A stretch of 64,000 nt of DNA, from assembly GCA_018697205.1 (NCBI GenBank), contig JABHTG010000138.1, positions 48,500 to 112,499 on the forward strand, given 5' to 3'. Positions 29,413-38,699 of this stretch are shown in pieces (position 1 is the stretch's first letter; each line of letters opens with the position of its first letter). The translations under genes were made by a program, and so were the position numbers. The notes beneath the pieces are model-generated. The model was not told the DNA's origin and made no database searches. It saw only the letters and a list, made by a program, of their open reading frames with translations. Origin of the DNA: Nitrospina sp. (lineage in GTDB: Bacteria; Nitrospinota; Nitrospinia; Nitrospinales; VA-1).

Positions 29413-29976
29413 ATGAAAAAAAATATACCATTAATAACAACTTTTATTTTAAGCGCTACATTATTTTTTACTTCTCTAGCTATTGCTAATACAAAAATTA
29501 ATAGCTCTGAAGTTCTGAAAATTGGTAAAGAAATTCCTAATGCGCAACTAAATAGATTTGCTCAATCTAATATTAAAATAGATGACCTGAAAGGAAAAAT
29601 TAAGATTATCAGTGTTGTACCACAATTGAATACACCGGTATGCGATAAACAAACACATCAGTTTAGTGAAACAAATGGAGGGTTGGATAAAGATATTGAC
29701 ATAATTACTATAAGTACAAATACCGCGCAAGGCCAGAAGAGCTTTGCTGAAAAAGCGAACATCAGTAACTTGATTTTTTTGTCCGATAGTCCTGAGTTCA
29801 ATTTTGGTAAAAGTACTGGTCTGCTAATAGAGGGAATGAATATGCTAAGAAGAACCGTTTTAGTTCTTGATGAGAAAAATATTATTCGGTATGTTGATTT
29901 TGTTCCAAGAGGTGGACTTCCAAATATTAAAGGAGCATTAAATGCAGCGAAAGAAGTCTTGTTGGGGAATTCTTAA
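29413..29976 (+). CDS. tpx: Thiol peroxidase Tpx with predicted signal peptide
   Basis: VVPQLNTPVCDKQTHQFSE (peroxidatic Cys), LSDSPEFNFGKSTGLLIEGMNMLRRTVLVLDEKNII. Confidence 0.9.
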   Translation: MKKNIPLITTFILSATLFFTSLAIANTKINSSEVLKIGKEIPNAQLNRFAQSNIKIDDLKGKIKIISVVPQLNTPVCDKQTHQFSETNGGLDKDIDIITISTNTAQGQKSFAEKANISNLIFLSDSPEFNFGKSTGLLIEGMNMLRRTVLVLDEKNIIRYVDFVPRGGLPNIKGALNAAKEVLLGNS

Positions 29977-29988
29977 ATTTATATTTTT

Positions 29989-30162
29989 ATGAGGATAATA
30001 AAATATTTTTTATTTAATTTTTCTATTTCTTCTCTTTTCCCCCACTCTCAGCTTTTGGAAACGGCAGTAAAGTAGATGTTTGCAAGAGGGCTAAAAAAAA
30101 TGAATTCCTTTGCAAAAATTGACCAGTATCCTGAATCGGATAAGGCTTGTAAAAAGATATGA
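29989..30162 (+). pseudogene. Possible frameshifted small secreted di-cysteine protein
   Basis: Frames join as MRIIKYFLFNFSISSLF | PLSAFGNGSKVDVCKRAKK | MNSFAKIDQYPESDKACKKI*, with breaks at a C5 run and an A8 run. Confidence 0.35.
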
Positions 30163-30177
30163 CTCTAGTTTTATAAT

Positions 30178-30660
30178 CTAATAGCCACCCCCGCCGCCGC
30201 CACCTTGAGAAATATGTGGTTCAGGAGGAACAATTTCACTTAAATTTAGCGTATGTTTTTCTGGTTTAGTTAAATTGCAGGGTATTTTAGGGTTCTTTTC
30301 CCAATGATGTTGCTGGATTATTTGTGATTCTGAAATATTTTTATTTTTAGACGAAAGCTTTAAAGCCCATTGGAAGTTTTTTGCAGATTCTAGATGATTT
30401 TCCATTTGATGAAGTATGAGGCCTATATTGAAGAATATTTCACCTTTTTTTCGGTCAACTACCGAAGCTGCCCTAATGTGTTTTAAGGCTTGATTAAACT
30501 TCTTTTTATTGTAAGCACTGACCCCTAACATATTTTGGTCGTGTCCCACGGAATGTGATTCTACATTAGATGAAAGCTTTAGAGGCTCTTCAGCAAACAA
30601 AATATTGAGGGGAAAAATTAATAAAATATAAATTATACTAACTAAAGTTTTCAACCACAT
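30178..30660 (-). CDS. Exported TPR-like protein with Gly-rich C-terminus
   Basis: Signal peptide; FNIGLILHQMENHLESAKNFQWALKLS; ends GGGGGGGY. Confidence 0.65.
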   Translation of the reverse strand: MWLKTLVSIIYILLIFPLNILFAEEPLKLSSNVESHSVGHDQNMLGVSAYNKKKFNQALKHIRAASVVDRKKGEIFFNIGLILHQMENHLESAKNFQWALKLSSKNKNISESQIIQQHHWEKNPKIPCNLTKPEKHTLNLSEIVPPEPHISQGGGGGGGY

Positions 30661-30869
30661 CGATTGCTCCCGTTTTTATTTTAGTTTTTTCCTATTATAA
30701 ATATACGAGCATAAAAACCGTTAATGTTTTATTGTCCTTTTTATGAAAATTGTAGAAATAATTATATTTAAATATATGATCACTTATATAGTTCTTTATT
30801 TATTAAATAAGTTTTTGGTAAGATGTTCCACATCTACGTATTTTCAAAGTCTTTTAAAAAACACATCTA

Positions 30870-31604
30870 GTGCAATTTCCCTATAAAGCTATATTATTTG
30901 ATTGGGCCTATACCTTGATTGATCTTGTTTGTGAAGACGATCGATCTGCATTTCAAGAATTGATGAAGTTTTTAAAAGGTAAAGGTGTTGAATTGCCATC
31001 ATTTGACTTGCTTTTTGAAGCATACCAGGATCTCTTTTATGGATTAATTAAAGAATCACGCCAAACTCACCGGGAAGCAAACTTTGAAACAGTTTTGCGG
31101 TATCTTTTTTTTAAGTACGATATTGAGATTGAAGGTAAAGCTTCGTGGAAAGATATATTCAAAGTTTATTATAGCGTTATCCATGGTGTCAGGTATATTT
31201 ATCCTGATGTGACCTATACTCTAAAAACCTTAAAGGAATCAGGGGTACGAATGGGCATAATTTCTAATACTACTAATCCTGAGTTTATTAAAGTAGAAGA
31301 GTTATGTAAAACGGGATTGAAAATATATTTTGAGTTTGCATTATTTTCCTCAAGTACTCCATACCGCAAGCCTCATCCATCTATATTTAATGCAGCGGTT
31401 TCACGATTGAATATAGAGGTTAAAAATATTCTATTTGTTGGTGATGATTTGCAGATGGATATTGTTGGAGCTCAATCAGTGGGTATGCCAGCGGCCTGGT
31501 TGAATCGTGACGGTTCTTCCCTAAATGAAAATATTAACCCACTCTATCAAATTACTAGTTTGTCGGAACTTCTTACTATTAAGCAACATAAGGCTCGAAA
31601 TTAA
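30870..31604 (+). CDS. HAD-superfamily hydrolase
   Basis: GTG start; ILFDWAYTLIDL...GIISNTTNPEF...YRKPHPSIF...FVGDDLQMDIVGAQSVGM. Confidence 0.88.
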   Translation: MQFPYKAILFDWAYTLIDLVCEDDRSAFQELMKFLKGKGVELPSFDLLFEAYQDLFYGLIKESRQTHREANFETVLRYLFFKYDIEIEGKASWKDIFKVYYSVIHGVRYIYPDVTYTLKTLKESGVRMGIISNTTNPEFIKVEELCKTGLKIYFEFALFSSSTPYRKPHPSIFNAAVSRLNIEVKNILFVGDDLQMDIVGAQSVGMPAAWLNRDGSSLNENINPLYQITSLSELLTIKQHKARN

Positions 31605-31607
31605 TCT

Positions 31608-32348
31608 ATGCACCGATTCTTTACTAATCCTGAAAATATCACAGATGAAAAAATTATTTTACGGGGTTCTGATGTCGCACATATACGAACAGTGCTTCGT
31701 CTTAAAAGAGGGGATAGGGTTGAAGTTTTGGATGGACGTGGGAACTGTTATATAGTTATCCTAACGCGAGTGGGGCGTGATCAAGTTGAAAGCAGTATTT
31801 ATTTAAAAGAAGATGCAAATGATTGTGAGTCTCCATTTAAAATATGCTTGGGACAAGGAATGGTTAAGGGAACTGGCTTTGATGGTATTGTGCGCAAATC
31901 TGTTGAATTGGGAGTTAATAAAATTTTTCCGGTTTGTGCAAATAGATGTATCTCAAAATTATCTAAAGAGGATTCAGTAAAAAAAATTGACCGTTGGCAA
32001 AAAATTGCAAGAGAAGCATCAAAACAATGTGGCCGAAGCAGAGTTCCTGATGTTGTAGCTAAACCATGCACAGTTAAAGACTTTTGTTTTGCTAACCAAA
32101 AGTCTGACCTAAAGCTTATTTTTTGGGAAGAAGAACGATCAATCCGAGTCAATGGTTTATCTGAAACAAATCAACTCACCTCTGCGGCAATTCTTATTGG
32201 ACCTGAAGGTGGTTTTACCTCTCAGGAAGTTGAAAGCTCTAAAAAATATGGATTCCAATCTGTTTCACTGGGGCCACGTTTACTAAGAACAGATACGGCG
32301 CCTCTTGCTGCGATTGCTATTCTCCAAAATCACTGGGGTGACTTGTGA
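31608..32348 (+). CDS. rsmE: 16S rRNA (uracil1498-N3)-methyltransferase
   Basis: MHRFFTNPENI...AHIRTVLRLKRGDRVEVLDGRG...IGPEGGFTSQEVE...LGPRLLRTDTAPLAAIAIL. Confidence 0.95.
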   Translation: MHRFFTNPENITDEKIILRGSDVAHIRTVLRLKRGDRVEVLDGRGNCYIVILTRVGRDQVESSIYLKEDANDCESPFKICLGQGMVKGTGFDGIVRKSVELGVNKIFPVCANRCISKLSKEDSVKKIDRWQKIAREASKQCGRSRVPDVVAKPCTVKDFCFANQKSDLKLIFWEEERSIRVNGLSETNQLTSAAILIGPEGGFTSQEVESSKKYGFQSVSLGPRLLRTDTAPLAAIAILQNHWGDL

Positions 32349-32430
32349 TTATTTATTGTTCTTCAGGAGAAATTAAGTTTTTGATTTTAGAATATAAGTG
32401 GTAATTTTTTTTATAATTTGATGTGATTTT

Positions 32431-33216
32431 ATGAACTATCAATGCAACTTAGACATATTCGAAGGGCCTTTGGACCTACTGCTCCACCTCATCAAGGAGC
32501 AGAAAATGGATATATATGATATTCACATTGCAGAGATTACCAAGCAGTATTTAACTTACCTGGATCTTTTAAGTGATCTAAACTTAGAAATTGTAGGAGA
32601 GTATTTAGTTATGGCTGCCGAACTTACGAACATTAAATCAAAAACTCTTCTTCCTGTTCCAGAAACGGAAGAGGATGCATTATTAGATGCAGGCGAAGAT
32701 CCGCGTGCTGAGTTGATGCTTCGTCTCCTTGAATACCAGCGTTATAAAGAAGCTGCCTTTGAGCTGAGACAGAAGGAATACGACCAGCAACAACTATTTA
32801 GTCGAACCGGTGAAGTTGTTTTGGAAAACTCTGAAGCAGAATTACTTGTTGACGCTAATGTTTTTGATTTGTTGACGGCATTTCAAAAAATACTAAAAGA
32901 AAAATCTTTCAAAAAAAACTATGAAATTAAAGTTACAACTCTTTCAGTTTCCGATCGGATTGGTGATATTTTAGAAATATTAAATAATTCTAATAGTGTA
33001 ACCTTTGATTCACTTTTTACTACTCTTAATACAAAACAAGAAGTCATAGTAACTTTTTTATCTATTTTAGAGCTTATGCGTTTGCAGTTAATTAGGAGTC
33101 AACAGGCTAGACAATTTGATGTGATTCGCATATATGCGGCTGTAGAACGAGATGTGCAAGAAGAAATTTTGAAAAATTTTTATGATACAGGAGAAAAGGA
33201 ATTACCCTTAAGTTGA
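32431..33216 (+). CDS. scpA: Segregation and condensation protein A
   Basis: FEGPLDLLLHLIKEQKMDIYDIHIAEITKQYLTYL...YLVMAAELTNIKSKTLLP. Confidence 0.95.
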   Translation: MNYQCNLDIFEGPLDLLLHLIKEQKMDIYDIHIAEITKQYLTYLDLLSDLNLEIVGEYLVMAAELTNIKSKTLLPVPETEEDALLDAGEDPRAELMLRLLEYQRYKEAAFELRQKEYDQQQLFSRTGEVVLENSEAELLVDANVFDLLTAFQKILKEKSFKKNYEIKVTTLSVSDRIGDILEILNNSNSVTFDSLFTTLNTKQEVIVTFLSILELMRLQLIRSQQARQFDVIRIYAAVERDVQEEILKNFYDTGEKELPLS

Positions 33217-33290
33217 TAAAAGATCATTTTTGATATTTTTATATCCTATAGATTTAATAGTATTTATTTTTTTTATGGCAGGGACTATAG

Positions 33291-33953
33291 ATGCATAGAG
33301 TGAATTTTGTGAAACAAGTTTTGCAGATTTCGATAGTTATATTTTTTTTGTTTTTGTTTTCTACAATTTGTAGTGCAGCTAAAATAACTGATACTGCTAA
33401 TTCTAGACAGTGGGCTACTATTGATGGGTTTAGGTCTGCTAAATTTGGGTTTAATGAGAGTTCAATCTTTAGAGCGATTAAAAAAGATTTTCAAATTAAT
33501 AAGAAAGCTGTTTCGCGTGGGAAAAACTCAAGTGAGAAAACAACTTTTCTTATGATAGATGTTAAAGATCTCTTTGTAGGAAGTGGTCCTTCCAAAGTTG
33601 TCTATATTTTTGGTTTTAAGTCAAAAAAACTTATTCAGGTTAAGGTTGTATGGGGAAGGCCTGCTCAAAAAAAACCTGATGTTGAAAAAATTGTCTCGGT
33701 TGCTACTCAATTAAGCAACTATTTTTCCCAGAAAATATATCAAAAAAATGGTTTTGTCTCTCATAAAAAGATTTCTGAGGGGATTATTTTGGTTTTTCAA
33801 GGAAGGGATAAGAAGGGCAGAACTGCTCGATTATTATTAAGCAATCCCAAAAATAAGGATGATAAAGCGGGTGAAAATATAACTCTAACTCTTGCTTATA
33901 TTGAAAAGCCGGAGGACCCCGACGTGTTTAAAATTAAAGATGGCGATTTTTAA
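33291..33953 (+). CDS. Exported hypothetical protein, paralog of 63655-63999
   Basis: Signal peptide; shares VVYIFGFKSKKLIQV...YQKNGFVSHKK...RDKKGRTARLLLSNP with the window-edge ORF. Confidence 0.7.
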   Translation: MHRVNFVKQVLQISIVIFFLFLFSTICSAAKITDTANSRQWATIDGFRSAKFGFNESSIFRAIKKDFQINKKAVSRGKNSSEKTTFLMIDVKDLFVGSGPSKVVYIFGFKSKKLIQVKVVWGRPAQKKPDVEKIVSVATQLSNYFSQKIYQKNGFVSHKKISEGIILVFQGRDKKGRTARLLLSNPKNKDDKAGENITLTLAYIEKPEDPDVFKIKDGDF

Positions 33954-34238
33954 TTTATTTTCCTACTCGCTCTATATTAAATAGATTTCCATTTTTTTTT
34001 AAAAATTTATGACAATTATGCGAGAAGCTTAATACTTAATATTACCTAGGTTCCTTTTTTGATATTTTTCAAGATAAAACACTTAAAATGATAAATTCAA
34101 GTAATTTTAAGCTGTCAGACTTAAAGATTTTTGTGACTTGCTCAAAACTCTATTGATTTTAATGGATTCCGGTTGCAACCTCCCTTGTTTATGCACTACA
34201 ATTTATAGGATAAATGATGATAAATAAACGAGGACTTT

Positions 34239-34949
34239 GTGCTTAAGCTTATTAAGGAAGATATTGAAGTTGCTATTGAAAAAGATCCAGCTGCTAGAAA
34301 TTTTTGGGAAGTCGTTTTGCTTTACCCGGGAGTTCATGCCCTAATTGGATATCGATTAGCTCATGTGTTATGGAGACTAAAATTAAACTTTCTAGCTCGG
34401 TTTATTTCTTATTTTATGCGTTGGTTAACAGGTATTGAAATACACCCTGCAGCAGTAATAGGAAGACGTTTTTTTATAGATCATGGGATGGGAGTTGTAA
34501 TTGGCGAAACTTCTGAGGTTGGTGATGATGTTTTTATTTATCATGGAGTTACTTTAGGTGGAATAAGCACTAAAAGCGGTAAGCGACACCCAACGATAGG
34601 TGATAATGTTGTTATAGGTGCATGTGCTCAGGTTTTAGGTCCTACACGTGTTGGTAGCTTTACAAAAATTGGTTCAGGTTCTGTTGTCTTACAGCATGTT
34701 CCAGAATACTCTACTGTAATTGGTGTGCCGGGCCGGGTAGTATTCTCAGGTGTGTCTCCTACGCAAGACGGAGCTGATGGAGAGGAAGCATTTCCTGATC
34801 CCGTTGCAAATGCTATAGAATGCATGCTGGAGCGTCTACCTAAGATGGAAAAAGAGATTCGGGAGCTCAAAAAACACTTGGATAGTGGAAGTAAACCTCG
34901 AACGGGTTCAGCCGCTGCAGGTGATAGATCGGTGACGCAAGAATCTTAA
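34239..34949 (+). CDS. cysE: Serine O-acetyltransferase
   Basis: [41 protein letters not shown]...[26 protein letters not shown]-type start. Confidence 0.95.
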   Translation: MLKLIKEDIEVAIEKDPAARNFWEVVLLYPGVHALIGYRLAHVLWRLKLNFLARFISYFMRWLTGIEIHPAAVIGRRFFIDHGMGVVIGETSEVGDDVFIYHGVTLGGISTKSGKRHPTIGDNVVIGACAQVLGPTRVGSFTKIGSGSVVLQHVPEYSTVIGVPGRVVFSGVSPTQDGADGEEAFPDPVANAIECMLERLPKMEKEIRELKKHLDSGSKPRTGSAAAGDRSVTQES

Positions 34950-35007
34950 CTGATCTGCTATTTAATAATGTTGTAATCCTCCTACGTTTTTTCTCGAGAG
35001 CTTTACT

Positions 35008-36162
35008 TTGCATAAAATTTATCTTGACCACAATGCAACAACTCCTGTTTTACCGGAAGTGTTGGATGTGATGTTGCCATTTTATAAAAATCAGTTCGGA
35101 AATCCTTCCAGTGTTCATTCAGAAGGTAGAGTGGCCCGCGTTTCCCTTGATGTTGCTAGGGAACAGGTAGCAGAACTAATCGGCGCTAAACCAGTAGAAA
35201 TAGTATTTACCAGTGGCGGTTCAGAATCTAATAACTTTGCAATTCTCGGTGTTGCTTTATCGTTGAATAATAAAAAGCGTCATATTGTTACAAGTGCAGT
35301 GGAGCATTCAGCAATAATTAATCCATTGAAGCAGCTTGAAACTTTAGGTTTTTGTATTGATTATATTCCAGTTGATAGTTATGGGCGCGTTGACCCGCAA
35401 AAAGTTAAAAGTATTATTACTAACTCAACCGCTTTGGTAACAATTCAGCATGCCAATAGTGAAGTTGGAACATTACAGAATATAAGTGAGATAGGAAAAC
35501 TCGTTCAAAGTAAAGGTGTTCTGTTTCATACTGATGCTGTGCAAACTATTGGCAAAATACCAGTCAATGTAAATAATTTAGAAGCAGATTTACTCTCTAT
35601 CTCATCGCATAAAATTTATGGCCCCAAAGGGGTAGGTGCATTATTTATAAAGAAAGGAACACCTTCTCTTTTTTGCCTTGTGAGTGGAGGTGGTCAGGAA
35701 AAAAAACGACGTGGAGGTACAGAAAATGTGCCTGGCATTGTCGGTTTTGGTAAAGCATGCCAAATAGCTCAGTATCGCTTGATTAAAGGACACACAGAAC
35801 AATTAAAGAAAATGCGAGACCAACTTCGAAAGCAAATTAATAAACTTATTCCCAATGTTAATTTTTTTGGGTGCCCAGATAAGTGTCTTCCAAATACTTT
35901 GAATTGTGGTTTTGAGGGTGCTGATGGAGAAGCATTGTTGATTGCGCTCGATATGGAGGGAATATTTGTTTCAACAGGGTCTGCATGTAGTTCTGGGACG
36001 GGTTTGCCTTCGCAGGTTCTTAGCGCAATGCGATTACCTAAATCGATGATTAGTTCTTCTCTACGCTTTAGTTTGGGTTTTAGTAACACTTTTGAAGATG
36101 TTAATTTTACTGCAGCAACTCTAGCCAATGCTGTAATGCTTAGCAGAAAAAATATGTCATAG
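35008..36162 (+). CDS. Cysteine desulfurase (NifS/IscS family)
   Basis: IYLDHNATTPVLPEV...SGGSESNNFAI...SISSHKIYGPKGVGALF...STGSACSSGTGLPSQVL. Confidence 0.95.
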   Translation: MHKIYLDHNATTPVLPEVLDVMLPFYKNQFGNPSSVHSEGRVARVSLDVAREQVAELIGAKPVEIVFTSGGSESNNFAILGVALSLNNKKRHIVTSAVEHSAIINPLKQLETLGFCIDYIPVDSYGRVDPQKVKSIITNSTALVTIQHANSEVGTLQNISEIGKLVQSKGVLFHTDAVQTIGKIPVNVNNLEADLLSISSHKIYGPKGVGALFIKKGTPSLFCLVSGGGQEKKRRGGTENVPGIVGFGKACQIAQYRLIKGHTEQLKKMRDQLRKQINKLIPNVNFFGCPDKCLPNTLNCGFEGADGEALLIALDMEGIFVSTGSACSSGTGLPSQVLSAMRLPKSMISSSLRFSLGFSNTFEDVNFTAATLANAVMLSRKNMS

Positions 36163-36329
36163 TTTTTTTAATTTTACCTGTTTTTCAAATTATCCATATG
36201 TAAGCAGATACTATAATTTATTAATATTTATTGCTGTTTTTAGAAATAGTTCTAATGTCAAAGCCTTGATTTTTCGATATAAATTATGTTTTGGTGTGTA
36301 TCTAATAAAAAAATACGCTTTGTATAATG

Positions 36330-36358
36330 TTGACATTGATTAATGAATTAAATACAAT
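36330..36358 (+). promoter_or_regulatory. Candidate sigma-70 promoter (TTGACA-N17-TACAAT)
   Basis: TTGACA ttgattaatgaattaaa TACAAT. Confidence 0.6.
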
Positions 36359-36420
36359 TTATTGAAATTAAAGGGTAAATTTGGTTATTTGACCTTTGGT
36401 ATTTTTTTGTTTCAAAATTT

Positions 36421-36437
36421 AGGCATGATCCTTGCTT
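36421..36437 (+). promoter_or_regulatory. Candidate sigma-54 promoter upstream of the YbgF-like gene
   Basis: AGGCATGATCCTTGCTT; GG and GC 12 nt apart, TTGCT intact. Confidence 0.6.
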
Positions 36438-36488
36438 TAAAAAGTGATTAAGACTAATTAATGCCAATTTCTTGACAAGGCCGATGAT

Positions 36489-37454
36489 ATGAGTGAACTT
36501 AATACAGCAGCTAAATTCATGCCCTTTTTGAACAGAACTTCACGATTTTTTCTGATTTTAATAATTGCAGGTTTAATATCCGTGAGTGGTTGTAGTTACA
36601 TTCCATGGGTGGATAATGAAGAGGATGACCTTGCTTTTGAAGAAAATTTTCCATTTGAAGATGAAGGTGAAGATGGAAGACAAGGTGATGAAGATGATTT
36701 TTTTGAAGAAGGTGGAGAGGGTCTCAATGATGATGATTTTGCATTTAATGAAGATGAGGATGGAGAGTTTGCTAGTATAGATCAACGAACTGATAAAAAG
36801 GAACTAGAGGGCGATGTAGGTACTTTGCAAGCCCAGCAGGAAGCATTGATTAGTAAGGTAAGAGAACTGGAAGAAGTACTTTCTTCTCTTGGTCCAAAAA
36901 TTAACGCAACCCAAGAGCAGTTGGAAGGTAGTCTTTCAGCGGTATCTGGGAAGTCAGAATATTTAGAGCCAGAAGTGCAAGAACTAAAACTTCAGGTTGC
37001 GCGTTTAAATGATGAAATTAGTCGTTTAAAAGCTATTAAAGCTAGTAATACTAGAGCTCGCCAATCATCACGTAGCAAAAGTTTAACTCCACCACAATAT
37101 AACCGAGCGTTATCATCCTACCGTGCTGGAAACTATGATGAATCTATTCTTCAATTTCAGAGTTTTTCATTGTCTAATCCTCCTGAGAAATTAATGGATA
37201 ATATCGTTTATTGGATTGGAAGTAATTATGTCAAACTAGAAATGTTTGATGATGCAGTAACACAATTTGAGACAGTGATCAACGTACATCCAAGAGGAAA
37301 TAAAGTTCATGATGCAAGGTTTATGCTGGGTCGTGTTTATTCTCTTAAAGGTGAAACTAGTAAAGCAGTAGAGATTCTTCAATCGGCTTTAATGAATAAT
37401 CCACCAGCTGAAGTTCGAAGAAAAATTTCAAAGAAATTAAAAGAGATTCAGTAA
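36489..37454 (+). CDS. YbgF/CpoB-like TPR lipoprotein with acidic N-terminal region
   Basis: Lipobox SVSGC; coiled coil; C-terminal TPRs (PPQYNRALSSYRAGNYDESILQFQSF...DNIVYWIGSNYVKLEMFDDAVTQFETVI). Confidence 0.82.
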   Translation: MSELNTAAKFMPFLNRTSRFFLILIIAGLISVSGCSYIPWVDNEEDDLAFEENFPFEDEGEDGRQGDEDDFFEEGGEGLNDDDFAFNEDEDGEFASIDQRTDKKELEGDVGTLQAQQEALISKVRELEEVLSSLGPKINATQEQLEGSLSAVSGKSEYLEPEVQELKLQVARLNDEISRLKAIKASNTRARQSSRSKSLTPPQYNRALSSYRAGNYDESILQFQSFSLSNPPEKLMDNIVYWIGSNYVKLEMFDDAVTQFETVINVHPRGNKVHDARFMLGRVYSLKGETSKAVEILQSALMNNPPAEVRRKISKKLKEIQ

Positions 37455-37541
37455 CTTTAACAAGACCCAGAAAATAAAAAGGATAAAGAAAATATATCTT
37501 TAGGTGAATTTTCTGGCAGTTTTCTTTTCCCCTTTTTTATT

Positions 37542-38699
37542 TTGCAAATGAAAGTCGCAATTGTTCATGACTGGCTCACGGGTATGCGGGGTGGTGAAAA
37601 ATGCCTAGAAGTATTATGTGAGCTGTACCCTTCTGCAGATTTATTTACACTTCTTTATATTCCAGGTAGTGTTTCCTCTATTATAGAGGAGCGCTCTATT
37701 TATACATCATTTATTCAAAACCTTCCTTTTGCCAAATCGAAGTACCGTTACTATCTTCCTCTTATGCCATTTGCTATTGAAACCTTCAATTTAAAAAAAT
37801 ATGATCTTATTTTAAGTAGTAGCCATTGTGTTGCTAAAAGCATTAAGCCCGGCCCAGCAAGTATTCATATTTGTTATTGCCATACCCCAATGCGATACAT
37901 ATGGGATCAATTTGATCAGTATTTTGGTAGAATCAAATCTGGCCTGATTCCTTGGGCGATTATGAAGTTATTAAGACCATGGTTTCAGCAATGGGATTCT
38001 AAAACTAGCTCTAGGGTTAATCATTTTATAGCTAACTCTAATCATGTAAAGAAGCGAATTGAAAAATATTACAATAAAAATGCTACTGTTATTCACCCAC
38101 CTGTAGATACAAAACGATTTAAACTTAGGAGTGATATAAAAAATGATTATTTTCTAATTGTTTCTGCGTTTGCACCATATAAACGTGTCGATTTGGCGGT
38201 TGAAGCGTTTAATAAATTACGTTATCCTTTCGTCGTTGTAGGTGAAGGTCAAGATGCTCAATCCTTAAGAAAAATGGCGAATTCCAATATCCGTTTTGAA
38301 GGTTGGTTGAATGATATTGCAATTAATGACCATTATTTGCGATGTCGGGCATTCGTTTTTTGTGGTGAGGAAGATTTTGGTATCTCTCTTTTAGAAGCGC
38401 AAGCTATGGGTCGTCCGGTTATTGCATTAGGACGAGGAGGGGCATTGGAAACGGTTATTCCCGACAGAAAGACTTGGAAACCTGACACTGGAATTTCGGA
38501 AGATAAAACAATTAACCCTACAGGAGTTTTCTTTTACGAACAGACATCCGAGGGCTTAATCAAAGCTATAAAACATTTCGAATCGATTGAGTCTCAATTT
38601 GACGCAGAAGAAATACAAAAACATTCAGCACAGTTTGATGTTTCTGTATACAAAGATCGAATTAAAAAGTTTATCGAAGAAAGACTTAAAAAAACATAG
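37542..38699 (+). CDS. Family 4 (group 1) glycosyltransferase
   Basis: VHDWLTGMRGGEKCLEVL...FGISLLEAQAMGRPVIALGRGGALETV. Confidence 0.92.
   Translation: MQMKVAIVHDWLTGMRGGEKCLEVLCELYPSADLFTLLYIPGSVSSIIEERSIYTSFIQNLPFAKSKYRYYLPLMPFAIETFNLKKYDLILSSSHCVAKSIKPGPASIHICYCHTPMRYIWDQFDQYFGRIKSGLIPWAIMKLLRPWFQQWDSKTSSRVNHFIANSNHVKKRIEKYYNKNATVIHPPVDTKRFKLRSDIKNDYFLIVSAFAPYKRVDLAVEAFNKLRYPFVVVGEGQDAQSLRKMANSNIRFEGWLNDIAINDHYLRCRAFVFCGEEDFGISLLEAQAMGRPVIALGRGGALETVIPDRKTWKPDTGISEDKTINPTGVFFYEQTSEGLIKAIKHFESIESQFDAEEIQKHSAQFDVSVYKDRIKKFIEERLKKT

Noticed and set aside
36573-36785. Overlapping ORFs on both strands in the acidic part of the YbgF-like gene
   Set aside because: Low-complexity gat/gaa codons keep alternative frames open; the lipoprotein frame explains the region.
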